Origin: a virus | Length of the DNA: 64,000 bases | IMG/VR virus record: IMGVR_UViG_3300045242_000006 | Location: 33,287 to 97,286 of that record | Direction: 5' to 3' (one strand) | Part shown: piece after piece, positions 9,494-14,828 of the stretch | How positions within the stretch are numbered: position 1 is the stretch's first letter | Layout of the letters: every line of letters starts with the position of its first letter | The notes under the pieces: generated by a model | The model's database searches: none | Seen by the model: only the letters and a program-made list of their open reading frames with translations | What the model was told of the DNA's origin: nothing | Program-made: the position numbers and the translations under genes

Positions 9494-9567
9494 TGGTCGC
9501 CTTCGTGGAGTTGCACCACATCTTCCGCAGCTTATCCACGGAGCTTTACTGTTTAAGCTATAGGGCG
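9494..9567 (-). tRNA. Irregular tRNA, isotype uncertain
   Basis: 74 bases ending in CCA. D-stem GCTT/AAGC, anticodon stem CCGTG/TGCGG, T-stem-like GTGG/CCAC and the outer CGCC/GGCG of the acceptor are seen. The 7-base anticodon loop reads GATAAGC, so positions 34-36 would be TAA, but position 33 is not T and the T-loop is TGCAACT rather than TTC-type. May be degenerate or need an unusual fold. Confidence 0.45.
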
Positions 9568-9572
9568 TTATT

Positions 9573-9647
9573 TGGAGCGGATAGGGAATTTCGAAATCCC
9601 GACGAACAGCTTGGAAGGCTGACACTCTGCCTCTGAGTTATACCCGC
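9573..9647 (-). tRNA. tRNA-Gly(TCC)
   Basis: Acceptor GCGGGTA/TATCCGC, loop CTTCCAA giving anticodon TCC, T-loop TTCGAAA, discriminator T and encoded CCA. Cloverleaf was folded by eye. Confidence 0.85.
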
Positions 9648-9654
9648 TTTAATT

Positions 9655-9743
9655 TGGTGCCCCTAGTGAGATTCGAACTCACAACACCTTCCGGCGTGCT
9701 GGCTTCTAAGACCAGTGCGTACTGCCAATACCGCCACAGGGGC
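9655..9743 (-). tRNA. tRNA-Leu(TAG)
   Basis: 89 bases with the long variable arm of a class II tRNA. Acceptor GCCCCTG pairs with TAGGGGC, anticodon loop CTTAGAA gives TAG, T-loop TTCGAAT, CCA encoded. Confidence 0.88.
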
Positions 9744-9753
9744 AAAACTTTTT

Positions 9754-9825
9754 TGGTGTGAGGCTGGGTACTGACCCCAATCCTTCGTTTCACAGACGAA
9801 GTTCCTAACCATCGAACTACCTCAC
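9754..9825 (-). tRNA. tRNA-His(GTG)
   Basis: Acceptor GTGAGGT/GCCTCAC, anticodon loop CTGTGAA gives GTG, CCA encoded. The T-loop reads GTCAGTA and lacks the usual TTC, which is odd for an otherwise regular gene. Confidence 0.75.
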
Positions 9826-9835
9826 CATTGTTTCT

Positions 9836-9985
9836 TTAAATCCATTCTTCTTCAGAGTGAATTTCTTCAAGTGCTTCTTTGAGGGTCTGTTTATCTAGAC
9901 TCCTCTCTTTAAAGTAAACCCTTTCACAACAACCACAAGGCATCACAGCAAACTTCTTCTTGGTTTGTTTTACTCGGACTTTCAT
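9836..9985 (-). CDS. Micro-protein with a Cys knuckle, inside the tRNA array
   Basis: 49 aa from an ATG at 9985 with AGGAGTG in front. Basic N-terminus (MKVRVKQTKKKFAVM), then PCGCCERVYF, then an acidic helix ending EEIHSEEEWI. C-G-C-C could bind a metal as half of a zinc ribbon. It lies between tRNA-Ala and tRNA-His and would be co-transcribed with them. No function is known to me. Confidence 0.65.
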   Translation of the reverse strand: MKVRVKQTKKKFAVMPCGCCERVYFKERSLDKQTLKEALEEIHSEEEWI

Positions 9986-10003
9986 TTCTACACTCCTATA
10001 ATT

Positions 10004-10077
10004 TGGTGGACCGTCAGGGAGTCAAACCCTGCCTTTCGCCGTGCAAGGGCGACGAACTATCGAAATTCTTACAGCCC
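10004..10077 (-). tRNA. tRNA-Ala(TGC)
   Basis: Acceptor GGGCTGT/ACGGTCC, anticodon stem TCGCC/GGCGA around loop CTTGCAC giving TGC, T-loop TTTGACT, CCA encoded. The 109 bases between this gene and tRNA-Pro hold no feature I can name. Confidence 0.82.
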
Positions 10078-10186
10078 ATTATCGCGTCTACTGCCAGATG
10101 TTCCACTCCTACGCCGTAAGTGGTCGTGCTTGTGGCTGGAACGATAAGCTTGGGTATAAGCCCATATGCCACCTTTACAGTAAAAT

Positions 10187-10260
10187 TGGTCACTCGGGGT
10201 GGAGTCGAACCACCGCCACTTCGTTCCAAACAAAGTACGCTACCGTAACGCTTCCGAGAG
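10187..10260 (-). tRNA. tRNA-Pro(TGG)
   Basis: Acceptor CTCTCGG/CCGAGTG with one mismatch, anticodon loop TTTGGAA gives TGG, T-loop TTCGACT, CCA encoded. Confidence 0.8.
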
Positions 10261-10282
10261 ATAAATCATTTACATCTTAAAT

Positions 10283-10371
10283 TGGTCCCGCTTGGTCGGA
10301 ATCGAACCACGCAGCCAGAGGCAAGGCGTTTACAGCGCCCCGTAGCATCCCAGTGCTACTAGTCAATCGGG
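10283..10371 (-). tRNA. tRNA-Tyr(GTA)
   Basis: Class II tRNA with variable arm; acceptor CCCGATT/AAGCGGG (one mismatch), anticodon loop CTGTAAA gives GTA, T-loop TTCGATT, CCA encoded. Confidence 0.85.
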
Positions 10372-10377
10372 TTTGTT

Positions 10378-10454
10378 TGGCAGGCAATAGAGGATTCGAA
10401 CCTCCCATCTTGTGATTAACAGTCACAGACCAACACCTAGTCAGATCATTGCCT
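10378..10454 (-). tRNA. tRNA-Asn(GTT)
   Basis: Acceptor AGGCAAT/ATTGCCT is perfect, anticodon loop CTGTTAA gives GTT, T-loop TTCGAAT, CCA encoded. Confidence 0.88.
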
Positions 10455-10522
10455 ATAATTCTGATAGAGATTATATTTATACAGCACACTCTATCTGGCT
10501 GTACACGTGGGGAGCACATGTT

Positions 10523-10601
10523 TGGTAGGCCGAGTTGTTGGATTCGAACCAACGTCACCACATCTTACGTGCGGTATCCTGAGCCTCTAGACGAAACTCG
10601 A
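10523..10601 (-). tRNA. Glu-like tRNA body with anticodon loop reading TAA
   Basis: The D-arm (TCGTCTAGAGG) and overall body resemble bacterial tRNA-Glu, acceptor TCGAGTT/AACTCGG and T-loop TTCGAAT are good. The anticodon loop is CGTAAGA: 34-36 read TAA, position 33 is G instead of T, and the 3' end is CCTA before a CCA three bases on. Isotype is uncertain; the oddities suggest decay or recoding. Confidence 0.6.
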
Positions 10602-10607
10602 CATGTT

Positions 10608-10689
10608 TGGTAGCGAGTCCGTGAATCGAACACGTAAGCACTGGGATATGAACCCAGAGACAACACCAGTCAGTCTTAGCCGACTCGCC
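10608..10689 (-). tRNA. tRNA-Met(CAT) or tRNA-Ile2(CAT)
   Basis: Acceptor GGCGAGT/ACTCGCT, anticodon stem CTGGG/CCCAG around TTCATAT gives CAT, T-loop TTCGATT, CCA encoded. Elongator Met and lysidine-modified Ile2 cannot be separated by eye. Confidence 0.82.
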
Positions 10690-10696
10690 ATTTATT

Positions 10697-10770
10697 TGGT
10701 TGCTCGTAAGTGAATTGAACACCTCTCACTCGGTTATCAGCCGAACGCATTACCACTATGCTAACGAGCA
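10697..10770 (-). tRNA. tRNA-Ile(GAT)
   Basis: Acceptor TGCTCGT/ACGAGCA is perfect, anticodon loop CTGATAA gives GAT, T-loop TTCAATT, CCA encoded. The next 136 bases to tRNA-Arg(ACG) show no clear gene. Confidence 0.88.
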
Positions 10771-10906
10771 ATTTGTTTGTATCCCTGCTGGCTCTCAACT
10801 GCTTTATCTTGAGCCATTACCATCCGATCAAAGATGTATCACCTTCGTTTCCCGCAACCTTTTAAAAGCAGTAAAAGGAAGCTTCGTATCCGGCTCACAG
10901 GCGATT

Positions 10907-10981
10907 TGGTAGTCACTAGTGGGATCGAACCACTCTAAAAGGCTTCGTAGACCTTTGCCTAATCCAATCGGCCAAGCGACT
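10907..10981 (-). tRNA. tRNA-Arg(ACG)
   Basis: Acceptor AGTCGCT/AGTGACT, anticodon loop CTACGAA gives ACG, T-loop TTCGATC, CCA encoded. Confidence 0.85.
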
Positions 10982-10987
10982 ATTATT

Positions 10988-11061
10988 TGGTGCCCCATCA
11001 CAGAATCGAACTGCGTTCTCAGCGTTACAAAGGCCGAGTAATACCAATATACTAAAAGGGC
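10988..11061 (-). tRNA. tRNA-Thr(TGT)
   Basis: Acceptor GCCCTTT/ATGGGGC with one mismatch, anticodon loop TTTGTAA gives TGT with a weak closing pair, T-loop TTCGATT, CCA encoded. Confidence 0.75.
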
Positions 11062-11128
11062 GGAATTCTTAGGAGCTATAACGTGCCCGAGACGTACAGT
11101 ATTTAGGGGCTACTGTAAAGGCCAGCTT

Positions 11129-11203
11129 TGGCGGTCCTACGGAGAATCGAACTCCGTTCCCTCGCTAGACAGGCGAGTATAATAACCGTTATACGATAAG
11201 ACC
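11129..11203 (-). tRNA. tRNA-Asp(GTC)
   Basis: Acceptor GGTCTTA/TAGGACC, anticodon stem CTCGC/GCGAG with loop CTGTCTA gives GTC, T-loop TTCGATT, CCA encoded. Confidence 0.88.
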
Positions 11204-11207
11204 AAAT

Positions 11208-11283
11208 TGGAGCAGTTGACCGGATTCGAACCGGCGTCTTCTTGGTTGAAAGCCAAGCATCCTATCCGCTAGACGACAACTGC
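11208..11283 (-). tRNA. tRNA-Glu(TTC)
   Basis: Acceptor GCAGTTG/CAACTGC is perfect, anticodon loop CTTTCAA gives TTC, T-loop TTCGAAT, CCA encoded. Its 5' 22 bases overlap the 3' end of the HNH gene. Confidence 0.9.
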
Positions 11284-11690
11284 AAAATTCCTGCATGTAC
11301 CTTCCGATGGCAATTAGAGCAAAGGATGACACATTTTCTAATCTCTGCCTTTAACGTGTTTGTTGAGTACGTTAATAGGTTACTTGGGTTTGCATCTTTG
11401 CCAGATGGATCAGTGTGATGAAGGTCCAAAGCTACTGGCTCTTTCTCACAGCAAACCAAACATCCGAAAAATGACTTGAACCGTCTCATTAAGTTTCTGT
11501 TGTACTCTCTTGTCTCGGCATTTCTTGCTTTGATAGAGCTTCTACGATTCTCGTTTGTGACGTAACCACTATTATTCTGTGCTTTCTGACAATCACGACA
11601 CCTTGTCTGTAGTCCATCAGGCTTAACCTTATTCTTATTGAACTCAGACCGAGGCTTTAACTCATCACAGACTTTGCAGTGTTTTGTCAT
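11262..11690 (-). CDS. HNH endonuclease with N-terminal zinc ribbon
   Basis: 142 aa. An N-terminal C-x2-C...C-x2-C ribbon (KHCKVCDEL, then TRCRDCQKAQ) is followed by a HNH core: CLVCCEKEPVALDLHHTDP and then CVILCSNCHRKVH, giving the paired cysteines and catalytic His. Free-standing HNH genes of this type are commonly homing endonucleases that spread within phage tRNA arrays. The stop lies inside the tRNA-Glu gene and the start overlaps the upstream micro-gene stop (ATGA). Confidence 0.82.
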   Translation of the reverse strand: MTKHCKVCDELKPRSEFNKNKVKPDGLQTRCRDCQKAQNNSGYVTNENRRSSIKARNAETREYNRNLMRRFKSFFGCLVCCEKEPVALDLHHTDPSGKDANPSNLLTYSTNTLKAEIRKCVILCSNCHRKVHAGILQLSSSG

Positions 11691-11812
11691 TTGCCGCTGA
11701 CAGGGTGTTTGTCTTTGCGGGCTTTGTTCGGATGACGACCTTTGCTATCTTTCAAGCGAGTCTTATCAACCGGAGTGTGTTCTTTTGTTGCATCGTATGG
11801 ACGTTGTGCCAT
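11687..11812 (-). CDS. Basic micro-protein upstream of the HNH gene
   Basis: 41 aa, very basic (MAQRPYDATKEHTPVDKTRL, then HPNKARKDKHPVSGK). AAGGAGAAACGAA precedes the ATG and its TGA overlaps the HNH start, so it is translated with the nuclease. It is first in the transcript from the promoter at 11846-11874. Function unknown. Confidence 0.65.
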   Translation of the reverse strand: MAQRPYDATKEHTPVDKTRLKDSKGRHPNKARKDKHPVSGK

Positions 11813-11845
11813 TTCGTTTCTCCTTAATGTCTAGTTCATATGAGT

Positions 11846-11874
11846 ATTTAAACACGACAATTGTACATTGTCAA
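11846..11874 (-). promoter_or_regulatory. Promoter within the tRNA array
   Basis: Minus strand TTGACA, 17-base spacer, TTAAAT. Would drive the HNH gene and the left half of the tRNA array. Confidence 0.55.
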
Positions 11875-11904
11875 GCGTTTATTTAAAATTATTTGCACTA
11901 TCTT

Positions 11905-11979
11905 TGGTAGACCTGCTTGGGATCAAACCAAGACTAACTCTTTAGAAGAGAGTTGTGCGATTCACTACACTACAAGTCC
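11905..11979 (-). tRNA. tRNA-Arg(TCT)
   Basis: Acceptor GGACTTG/CAGGTCT, anticodon loop CTTCTAA gives TCT, T-loop TTTGATC, CCA encoded. Confidence 0.85.
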
Positions 11980-11985
11980 AATGTT

Positions 11986-12058
11986 TGGCGGGCACCCTTC
12001 GATTCGAACGAAGCTGGAAGTGATTTGGAGTCACGACTGGTCGCCAAGACCGACACCC
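11986..12058 (-). tRNA. tRNA-Trp(CCA)
   Basis: Anticodon loop CTCCAAA gives CCA, T-stem CTTCG/CGAAG with TTCGAAT, encoded CCA end. The acceptor only pairs as GGGTGTC/GGTGCCC with three G-U pairs, so the 5' end is approximate. Confidence 0.75.
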
Positions 12059-12068
12059 CTTAATACGG

Positions 12069-12195
12069 TTGCAAGTGAGGAAGGATTTGAACCTTCTCAT
12101 TGTGAGGCGCATGCTTCCTCAGTGACGAAATCAAACAGAAATCCTTACCTCTATTCCGGGTTACGCTCCCGCTCTACTCCCATAGTCACTTGCAA
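12069..12195 (-). ncRNA. 127-base tRNA-like element with extended acceptor stem
   Basis: Minus-strand ends TTGCAAGTGA and TCACTTGCAA form a perfect 10-bp stem. A T-arm (GAAGG, loop TTCAAAT, CCTTC) lies next to the 3' strand, and TGAGG/CCTCA makes a further arm. About 50 bases more than a normal tRNA lie in the 5' half and no CCA follows. It could be an intron-containing, decayed or otherwise modified tRNA. Confidence 0.45.
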
Positions 12196-12295
12196 ATTCG
12201 AAGGAGACATTTATAACACGCAGTCTCCAGTGCGTCAATCAGAGAGTTGGTTTCTCTGTCACATCCCAAGGCGCTTGAAGCTTCAGGTTGTTCTG

Positions 12296-12850
12296 TTAGT
12301 AACCGTATCCATCGAATGGATTAGCGGTTACAGCTAAAGGTGCAAAGCCCATGCTCTGGAATTTATCAGTTGTAATCTTCCAGCCGAGACGCACCCTCAA
12401 ATCTTTCGTATCAGACCAAGGCTTAACAAGGTAGTACTCAAATCCTACAAGCTTGTCTCCATCTTTGAGCTTGGAGAGCATATACCCCGGCACTTTAACC
12501 TTATCAGAGATATCAGGGTTTCCTGTCGTCTCAATTGTAAACGACTCTGACCAAGATAGTCCAGTCATTTTTGAATATCCGTACAAGGGATTCCTGAACA
12601 TCCAGAATACTCTATTTACGTAACCTTTGATGCCAGTCGTTTCATTTACGAACGGTGCACGCGTAGTGACATATCCTTCATCACCTTGTGGTGGGTTGTC
12701 ATAGGTTCCCCAGATCCAGCCCCACGTGTACTCAGACTTATCATGGTCTTGCTCTCTTGTAAAGGCAGCAATGACTGGTGCTGTAAATGGTACAGTAAGT
12801 GTTAGGATAATGTCCAGTACAGAAAGTACAAACCACTTCAGATAAATCAT
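12296..12850 (-). CDS. Predicted membrane protein embedded in the tRNA array
   Basis: 184 aa from the ATG at 12850 (AGAGGTATTT in front); a longer frame reaching into tRNA-Gln is rejected. Residues 1-28 (MIYLKWFVLSVLDIILTLTV, then PFTAPVIAAF) form a hydrophobic membrane segment or signal anchor; the rest is soluble, aromatic and beta-rich (EYTWGWIWGTYDNPPQGDEG). Similar proteins are frequent and uncharacterised in large phages. Flanked by tRNA-Gln and the tRNA-like element. Confidence 0.75.
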   Translation of the reverse strand: MIYLKWFVLSVLDIILTLTVPFTAPVIAAFTREQDHDKSEYTWGWIWGTYDNPPQGDEGYVTTRAPFVNETTGIKGYVNRVFWMFRNPLYGYSKMTGLSWSESFTIETTGNPDISDKVKVPGYMLSKLKDGDKLVGFEYYLVKPWSDTKDLRVRLGWKITTDKFQSMGFAPLAVTANPFDGYGY

Positions 12851-12865
12851 AAATACCTCTTTGTT

Positions 12866-12940
12866 TGGCAGCGGGTGAAAGGATCGAACTTTCGTAACTG
12901 GATTCAAAGTCCAGCGCCTGTGCCACTCGGCCAACCCGCA
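12866..12940 (-). tRNA. tRNA-Gln(TTG)
   Basis: Anticodon stem CTGGA/TCCAG with loop CTTTGAA gives TTG; acceptor TGCGGGT/ACCCGCT with the weak 1-72 pair usual in Gln tRNAs; discriminator G, CCA encoded. Confidence 0.87.
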
Positions 12941-12946
12941 ATTAAT

Positions 12947-13020
12947 TGGTGCTCAATGAAGGAATTGAACCTCCGTCTGCTGCGTGTAAAGCAGCGGCCC
13001 TACCATTAGACGAATCGAGC
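12947..13020 (-). tRNA. tRNA-Val(TAC)
   Basis: Acceptor GCTCGAT/ATTGAGC, anticodon stem GCTGC/GCAGC with loop TTTACAC gives TAC, T-loop TTCAATT, CCA encoded. Confidence 0.88.
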
Positions 13021-13026
13021 TTTGTA

Positions 13027-13103
13027 TGGTTGGCCCTCTGAGATTCGAACTCAGAACATTCTCCTTTTGAGAGAGACGCGACTACCAATTGCGCCAAGGG
13101 CCA
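13027..13103 (-). tRNA. tRNA with anticodon CAA (Leu by codon, short variable loop)
   Basis: Acceptor TGGCCCT/AGGGCCA is perfect, loop CTCAAAA gives CAA, T-loop TTCGAAT, CCA encoded. It lacks the long variable arm of bacterial Leu tRNAs, so charging identity is uncertain. Confidence 0.72.
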
Positions 13104-13123
13104 TCTGTTTGGTGTTTCTAATT

Positions 13124-13249
13124 TGGTACGACAAGTAGGAATCGAACCTACTATACATCAGCCGCTAAGCTGATCTTAATGAGCAAAAGACCTATACCAC
13201 GCCTATAGGAAGTTTCGAACCCTCCACAACTTGTGTCTCATCTTGCCGT
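13124..13249 (-). ncRNA. 126-base tRNA-like element with insertion in the 5' half
   Basis: Acceptor ACGGCAA pairs fully with TTGTCGT, followed by discriminator A and CCA. A good T-arm (GTAGG, TTCGATT, CCTAC) and an arm ATCAGC/GCTGAT with a 6-base loop lie in the 3' half. Candidate D-stem halves TGAG and CTCA are separated by about 50 bases that contain hairpins such as CCTATA/TATAGG. Looks like a tRNA carrying an insertion. Confidence 0.5.
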
Positions 13250-13255
13250 ATTGTT

Positions 13256-13349
13256 TGGCGGGTAGCAGAGGAGTCGAACCCCATCCGGCTCTCGCCAGAA
13301 CCTAGTTTTCAAGACTAGTCGCAGGACCAACCCCGCTGCATTACTACCC
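13256..13349 (-). tRNA. tRNA-Ser(TGA)
   Basis: 94 bases, class II. Acceptor GGGTAGT/GCTACCC, anticodon stem CTAGT/ACTAG with loop CTTGAAA gives TGA, long variable arm, T-loop TTCGACT, CCA encoded. Confidence 0.88.
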
Positions 13350-13360
13350 ATAAATTTTAG

Positions 13361-13430
13361 AGGTTCAACTTGGGACTTGTACCCCTGCCGGACTAATGCG
13401 TCATTCCGAGTGCGACCAGACCGCGAACCC
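13361..13430 (-). other. Possible tRNA relic
   Basis: Ends GGGTTCG and TGAACCT can pair as an acceptor stem and GGGG/CCCA with loop TACAAGT resembles a T-arm, but no convincing anticodon stem or CCA is present. Confidence 0.3.
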
Positions 13431-13473
13431 TCACGTCTGTGCAGTTTTCTTATGGGTTGCGACCCCATCATCT

Positions 13474-13561
13474 TGGCAGTAGATACAGGATTCGAACCTG
13501 TGGGACTTTTACATCCTATGGTTTAGCAAACCACTGCAATCGGCCTCTCTGCCAATCTACT
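13474..13561 (-). tRNA. tRNA-Ser(GCT)
   Basis: 88 bases, class II. Acceptor AGTAGAT/ATCTACT, anticodon stem GTGGT/ACCAT with loop TTGCTAA gives GCT, long variable arm, T-loop TTCGAAT, CCA encoded. Confidence 0.88.
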
Positions 13562-13566
13562 ATATT

Positions 13567-13641
13567 TGGTTGGACGACTGGGAATCGAACCCAGCATGTT
13601 CGGATTAAAAGTCCGATGCCTGACCGCTTAGCTTCCGTCCA
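13567..13641 (-). tRNA. tRNA-Lys(TTT)
   Basis: Acceptor TGGACGG/TCGTCCA, anticodon stem TCGGA/TCCGA with loop CTTTTAA gives TTT, T-loop TTCGATT, CCA encoded. First tRNA downstream of the small-terminase candidate. Confidence 0.9.
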
Positions 13642-13645
13642 ATTA

Positions 13646-13963
13646 TTACTTAGCGAAATTAAAGACTGGAGCCAGCGGCTTATCTTCAAGTTCATCTGGA
13701 GCATCACTACCTTTTGCTAACTGCATCTTAATAGCGATGTCAGATTTATACAGCATATGGTACATGTTTACAAGCTCTTGTTTCATTCTAAATCTTTCTT
13801 TGATTGTCAGGGATGTATCATCGCTGATTGTGATCATCGTGTCAATAGCGCTTCCAAAAATCTTTTTAAGAATCCTCAATGCCACATCAAGTTCTGTCTT
13901 GGTAATACCACGTGCTGCCATTTCAGCCTTCGTAGGACGACCACCTTTATTCTTCTGTTCCAT
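13646..13963 (-). CDS. Candidate terminase small subunit
   Basis: 105 aa from the ATG at 13963 with GGAGAAAGCA in front; an upstream TTG is less likely. The start MEQKNKGGRPTKAEMAARG is the GGRPTK-type opening often seen in phage small terminases, followed by two long helices (DVALRILKKIFGSAIDTMIT, then FRMKQELVNMYHMLYKSDIA). TerS proteins bind the packaging site and load the large terminase. It would be unusual in lying 4.7 kb from terL across the tRNA array. Alternative: an unrelated DNA-binding helical protein. Confidence 0.55.
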   Translation of the reverse strand: MEQKNKGGRPTKAEMAARGITKTELDVALRILKKIFGSAIDTMITISDDTSLTIKERFRMKQELVNMYHMLYKSDIAIKMQLAKGSDAPDELEDKPLAPVFNFAK

Positions 13964-14075
13964 TGCTTTCTCCAATTAATTGTGAGTGGTAGGCTTACTA
14001 CCCGAAAGGAGGAGGAAACAGGTATGCTCCACTCACGTAACTTGTTTAACAGACTGTTTCTGTCTAAGTACCGTA

Positions 14076-14103
14076 AGTATAACACGATTACACTATCTGT
14101 CAA
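14076..14103 (-). promoter_or_regulatory. Strong promoter for the small-terminase/tRNA transcript
   Basis: Minus strand TTGACA, 16-base spacer, TATACT, close to consensus. The 5' leader downstream contains the stem GTGAGTGG/CCACTCAC (14037-14030 with 13988-13981) enclosing a CCTCCTCC run. Confidence 0.75.
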
Positions 14104-14127
14104 GCCCCTGTCAAACTATATTTTAAA

Positions 14128-14325
14128 TTAATTTTCTTTAATTGGCATTGGACCAGTCACACCATTAACTGGATATCGTCCGCACACATATTCTCTTTCT
14201 GTATATGAATTGTATACAAGATTTCTGCACACACTACAAAGGTCTTCTTCTTTATGTGCGAGCTTATTCCAAGAGGGTGTATCATTATTTAGTAAAGGTA
14301 CATCGCAAGCTTTGCAACGACTCAT
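14128..14325 (-). CDS. Small zinc-ribbon protein
   Basis: 65 aa with two C-x2-C pairs: MSRCKACDVPLLNNDTP and DLCSVCRNLVYN, a likely zinc ribbon. Ending is YPVNGVTGPMPIKEN. AAGGAAACCC lies 10-12 bases before the ATG. It lies downstream of the structured RNA locus and could be on the same transcript. Function unknown. Confidence 0.7.
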   Translation of the reverse strand: MSRCKACDVPLLNNDTPSWNKLAHKEEDLCSVCRNLVYNSYTEREYVCGRYPVNGVTGPMPIKEN

Positions 14326-14419
14326 TATTAGGGTTTCCTTGTATTGGTTATTTATTCATACAATCTCCTTATATTCATTAGGTTAGGTGGTTGTATGTGT
14401 TGGTTAGTGTACTTGATCT

Positions 14420-14732
14420 GCTCATGACGCTGAGTTTCGTATTGGAAGATAGAATTACCCTAAGAAACGCCATACAGAAAAATCTGCCTAAGACGTAACT
14501 AAGGTTCTATCTTCCACACATCTCATGACGCTTGAGATCGTGATTGGCCTGCATGGGCAGGAGTCGATTGCTCGACAGATTCTGATCATTCCACCTTTCG
14601 GCGTCACCGCTACGCTTTAACCAGATTAGAACTCAGCTTGCCCAGTAGCACTCTCTTCATAGGCGTCCATCCCGAGGGACTTCCTGATGGCCGGTGAGTG
14701 GTGCTTTCGCAGACATATCTCTCCATCAGTTT
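14420..14732 (-). ncRNA. Candidate structured non-coding RNA (about 310 bases)
   Basis: No coding frame. The leftward transcript from the promoter at 14737-14765 can form at least eight helices: CTGATGG/CCATCAG (14729-14723 with 14690-14684); TGC-GAAA-GCA (14711-14702); GTCC/GGAC (14680-14665); CGCC-GAAA-GGTG (14603-14592); GTCGA-GCAA-TCGAC (14576-14563); CCTGC/GCAGG (14561-14548); ATCTC/GAGAT (14538-14520); and an 11-bp stem 14515-14505 with 14454-14444. Three loops are GNRA tetraloops, as in compact folded RNAs. A CTCATGACGC(T)TGAG hairpin occurs twice (14421-14434, 14522-14536). Family not recognised. Confidence 0.55.
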
Positions 14733-14736
14733 TTCC

Positions 14737-14765
14737 ATACTATCATGACAAATCTACCAAGTCAA
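14737..14765 (-). promoter_or_regulatory. Leftward promoter of the structured RNA
   Basis: Minus strand TTGACT, 17-base spacer, TAGTAT. Its -35 box is only four bases from the -35 box of the rightward promoter. Confidence 0.7.
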
Positions 14766-14769
14766 CCCC

Positions 14770-14797
14770 TTGACAAAAGCGGATTGTATGGTACTAT
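14770..14797 (+). promoter_or_regulatory. Rightward promoter of the 14.8-20 kb operon
   Basis: TTGACA, 16-base spacer, TACTAT, about 30 bases before the gene at 14829, which has AAGGAGAACC as ribosome site. Confidence 0.75.
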
Positions 14798-14828
14798 CCA
14801 AACTTAATCAATTAACAAGGAGAACCTT

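Noticed and set aside
10014-10561. Minus-strand frames of 71 and 94 codons across tRNA-Ala, Pro, Tyr and Asn
   Set aside because: They run straight through several tRNA genes and lack ribosome sites.
12741-12941. Extension of the 184-aa membrane protein upstream into tRNA-Gln, and an overlapping frame
   Set aside because: The shorter ATG has a proper ribosome site; the longer frames would translate a tRNA gene.
14560-14700. Resemblance of the structured RNA to RNase P RNA (AGGAAGTC, GAAAGG-type stretches)
   Set aside because: The universal P4 sequences are not both present and the order of elements does not fit.
14702-14730. CTGATG...GAAA in the structured RNA as a hammerhead ribozyme core
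   Set aside because: The base after CTGATG is G instead of A and the three-stem junction does not form; the GAAA is a tetraloop.
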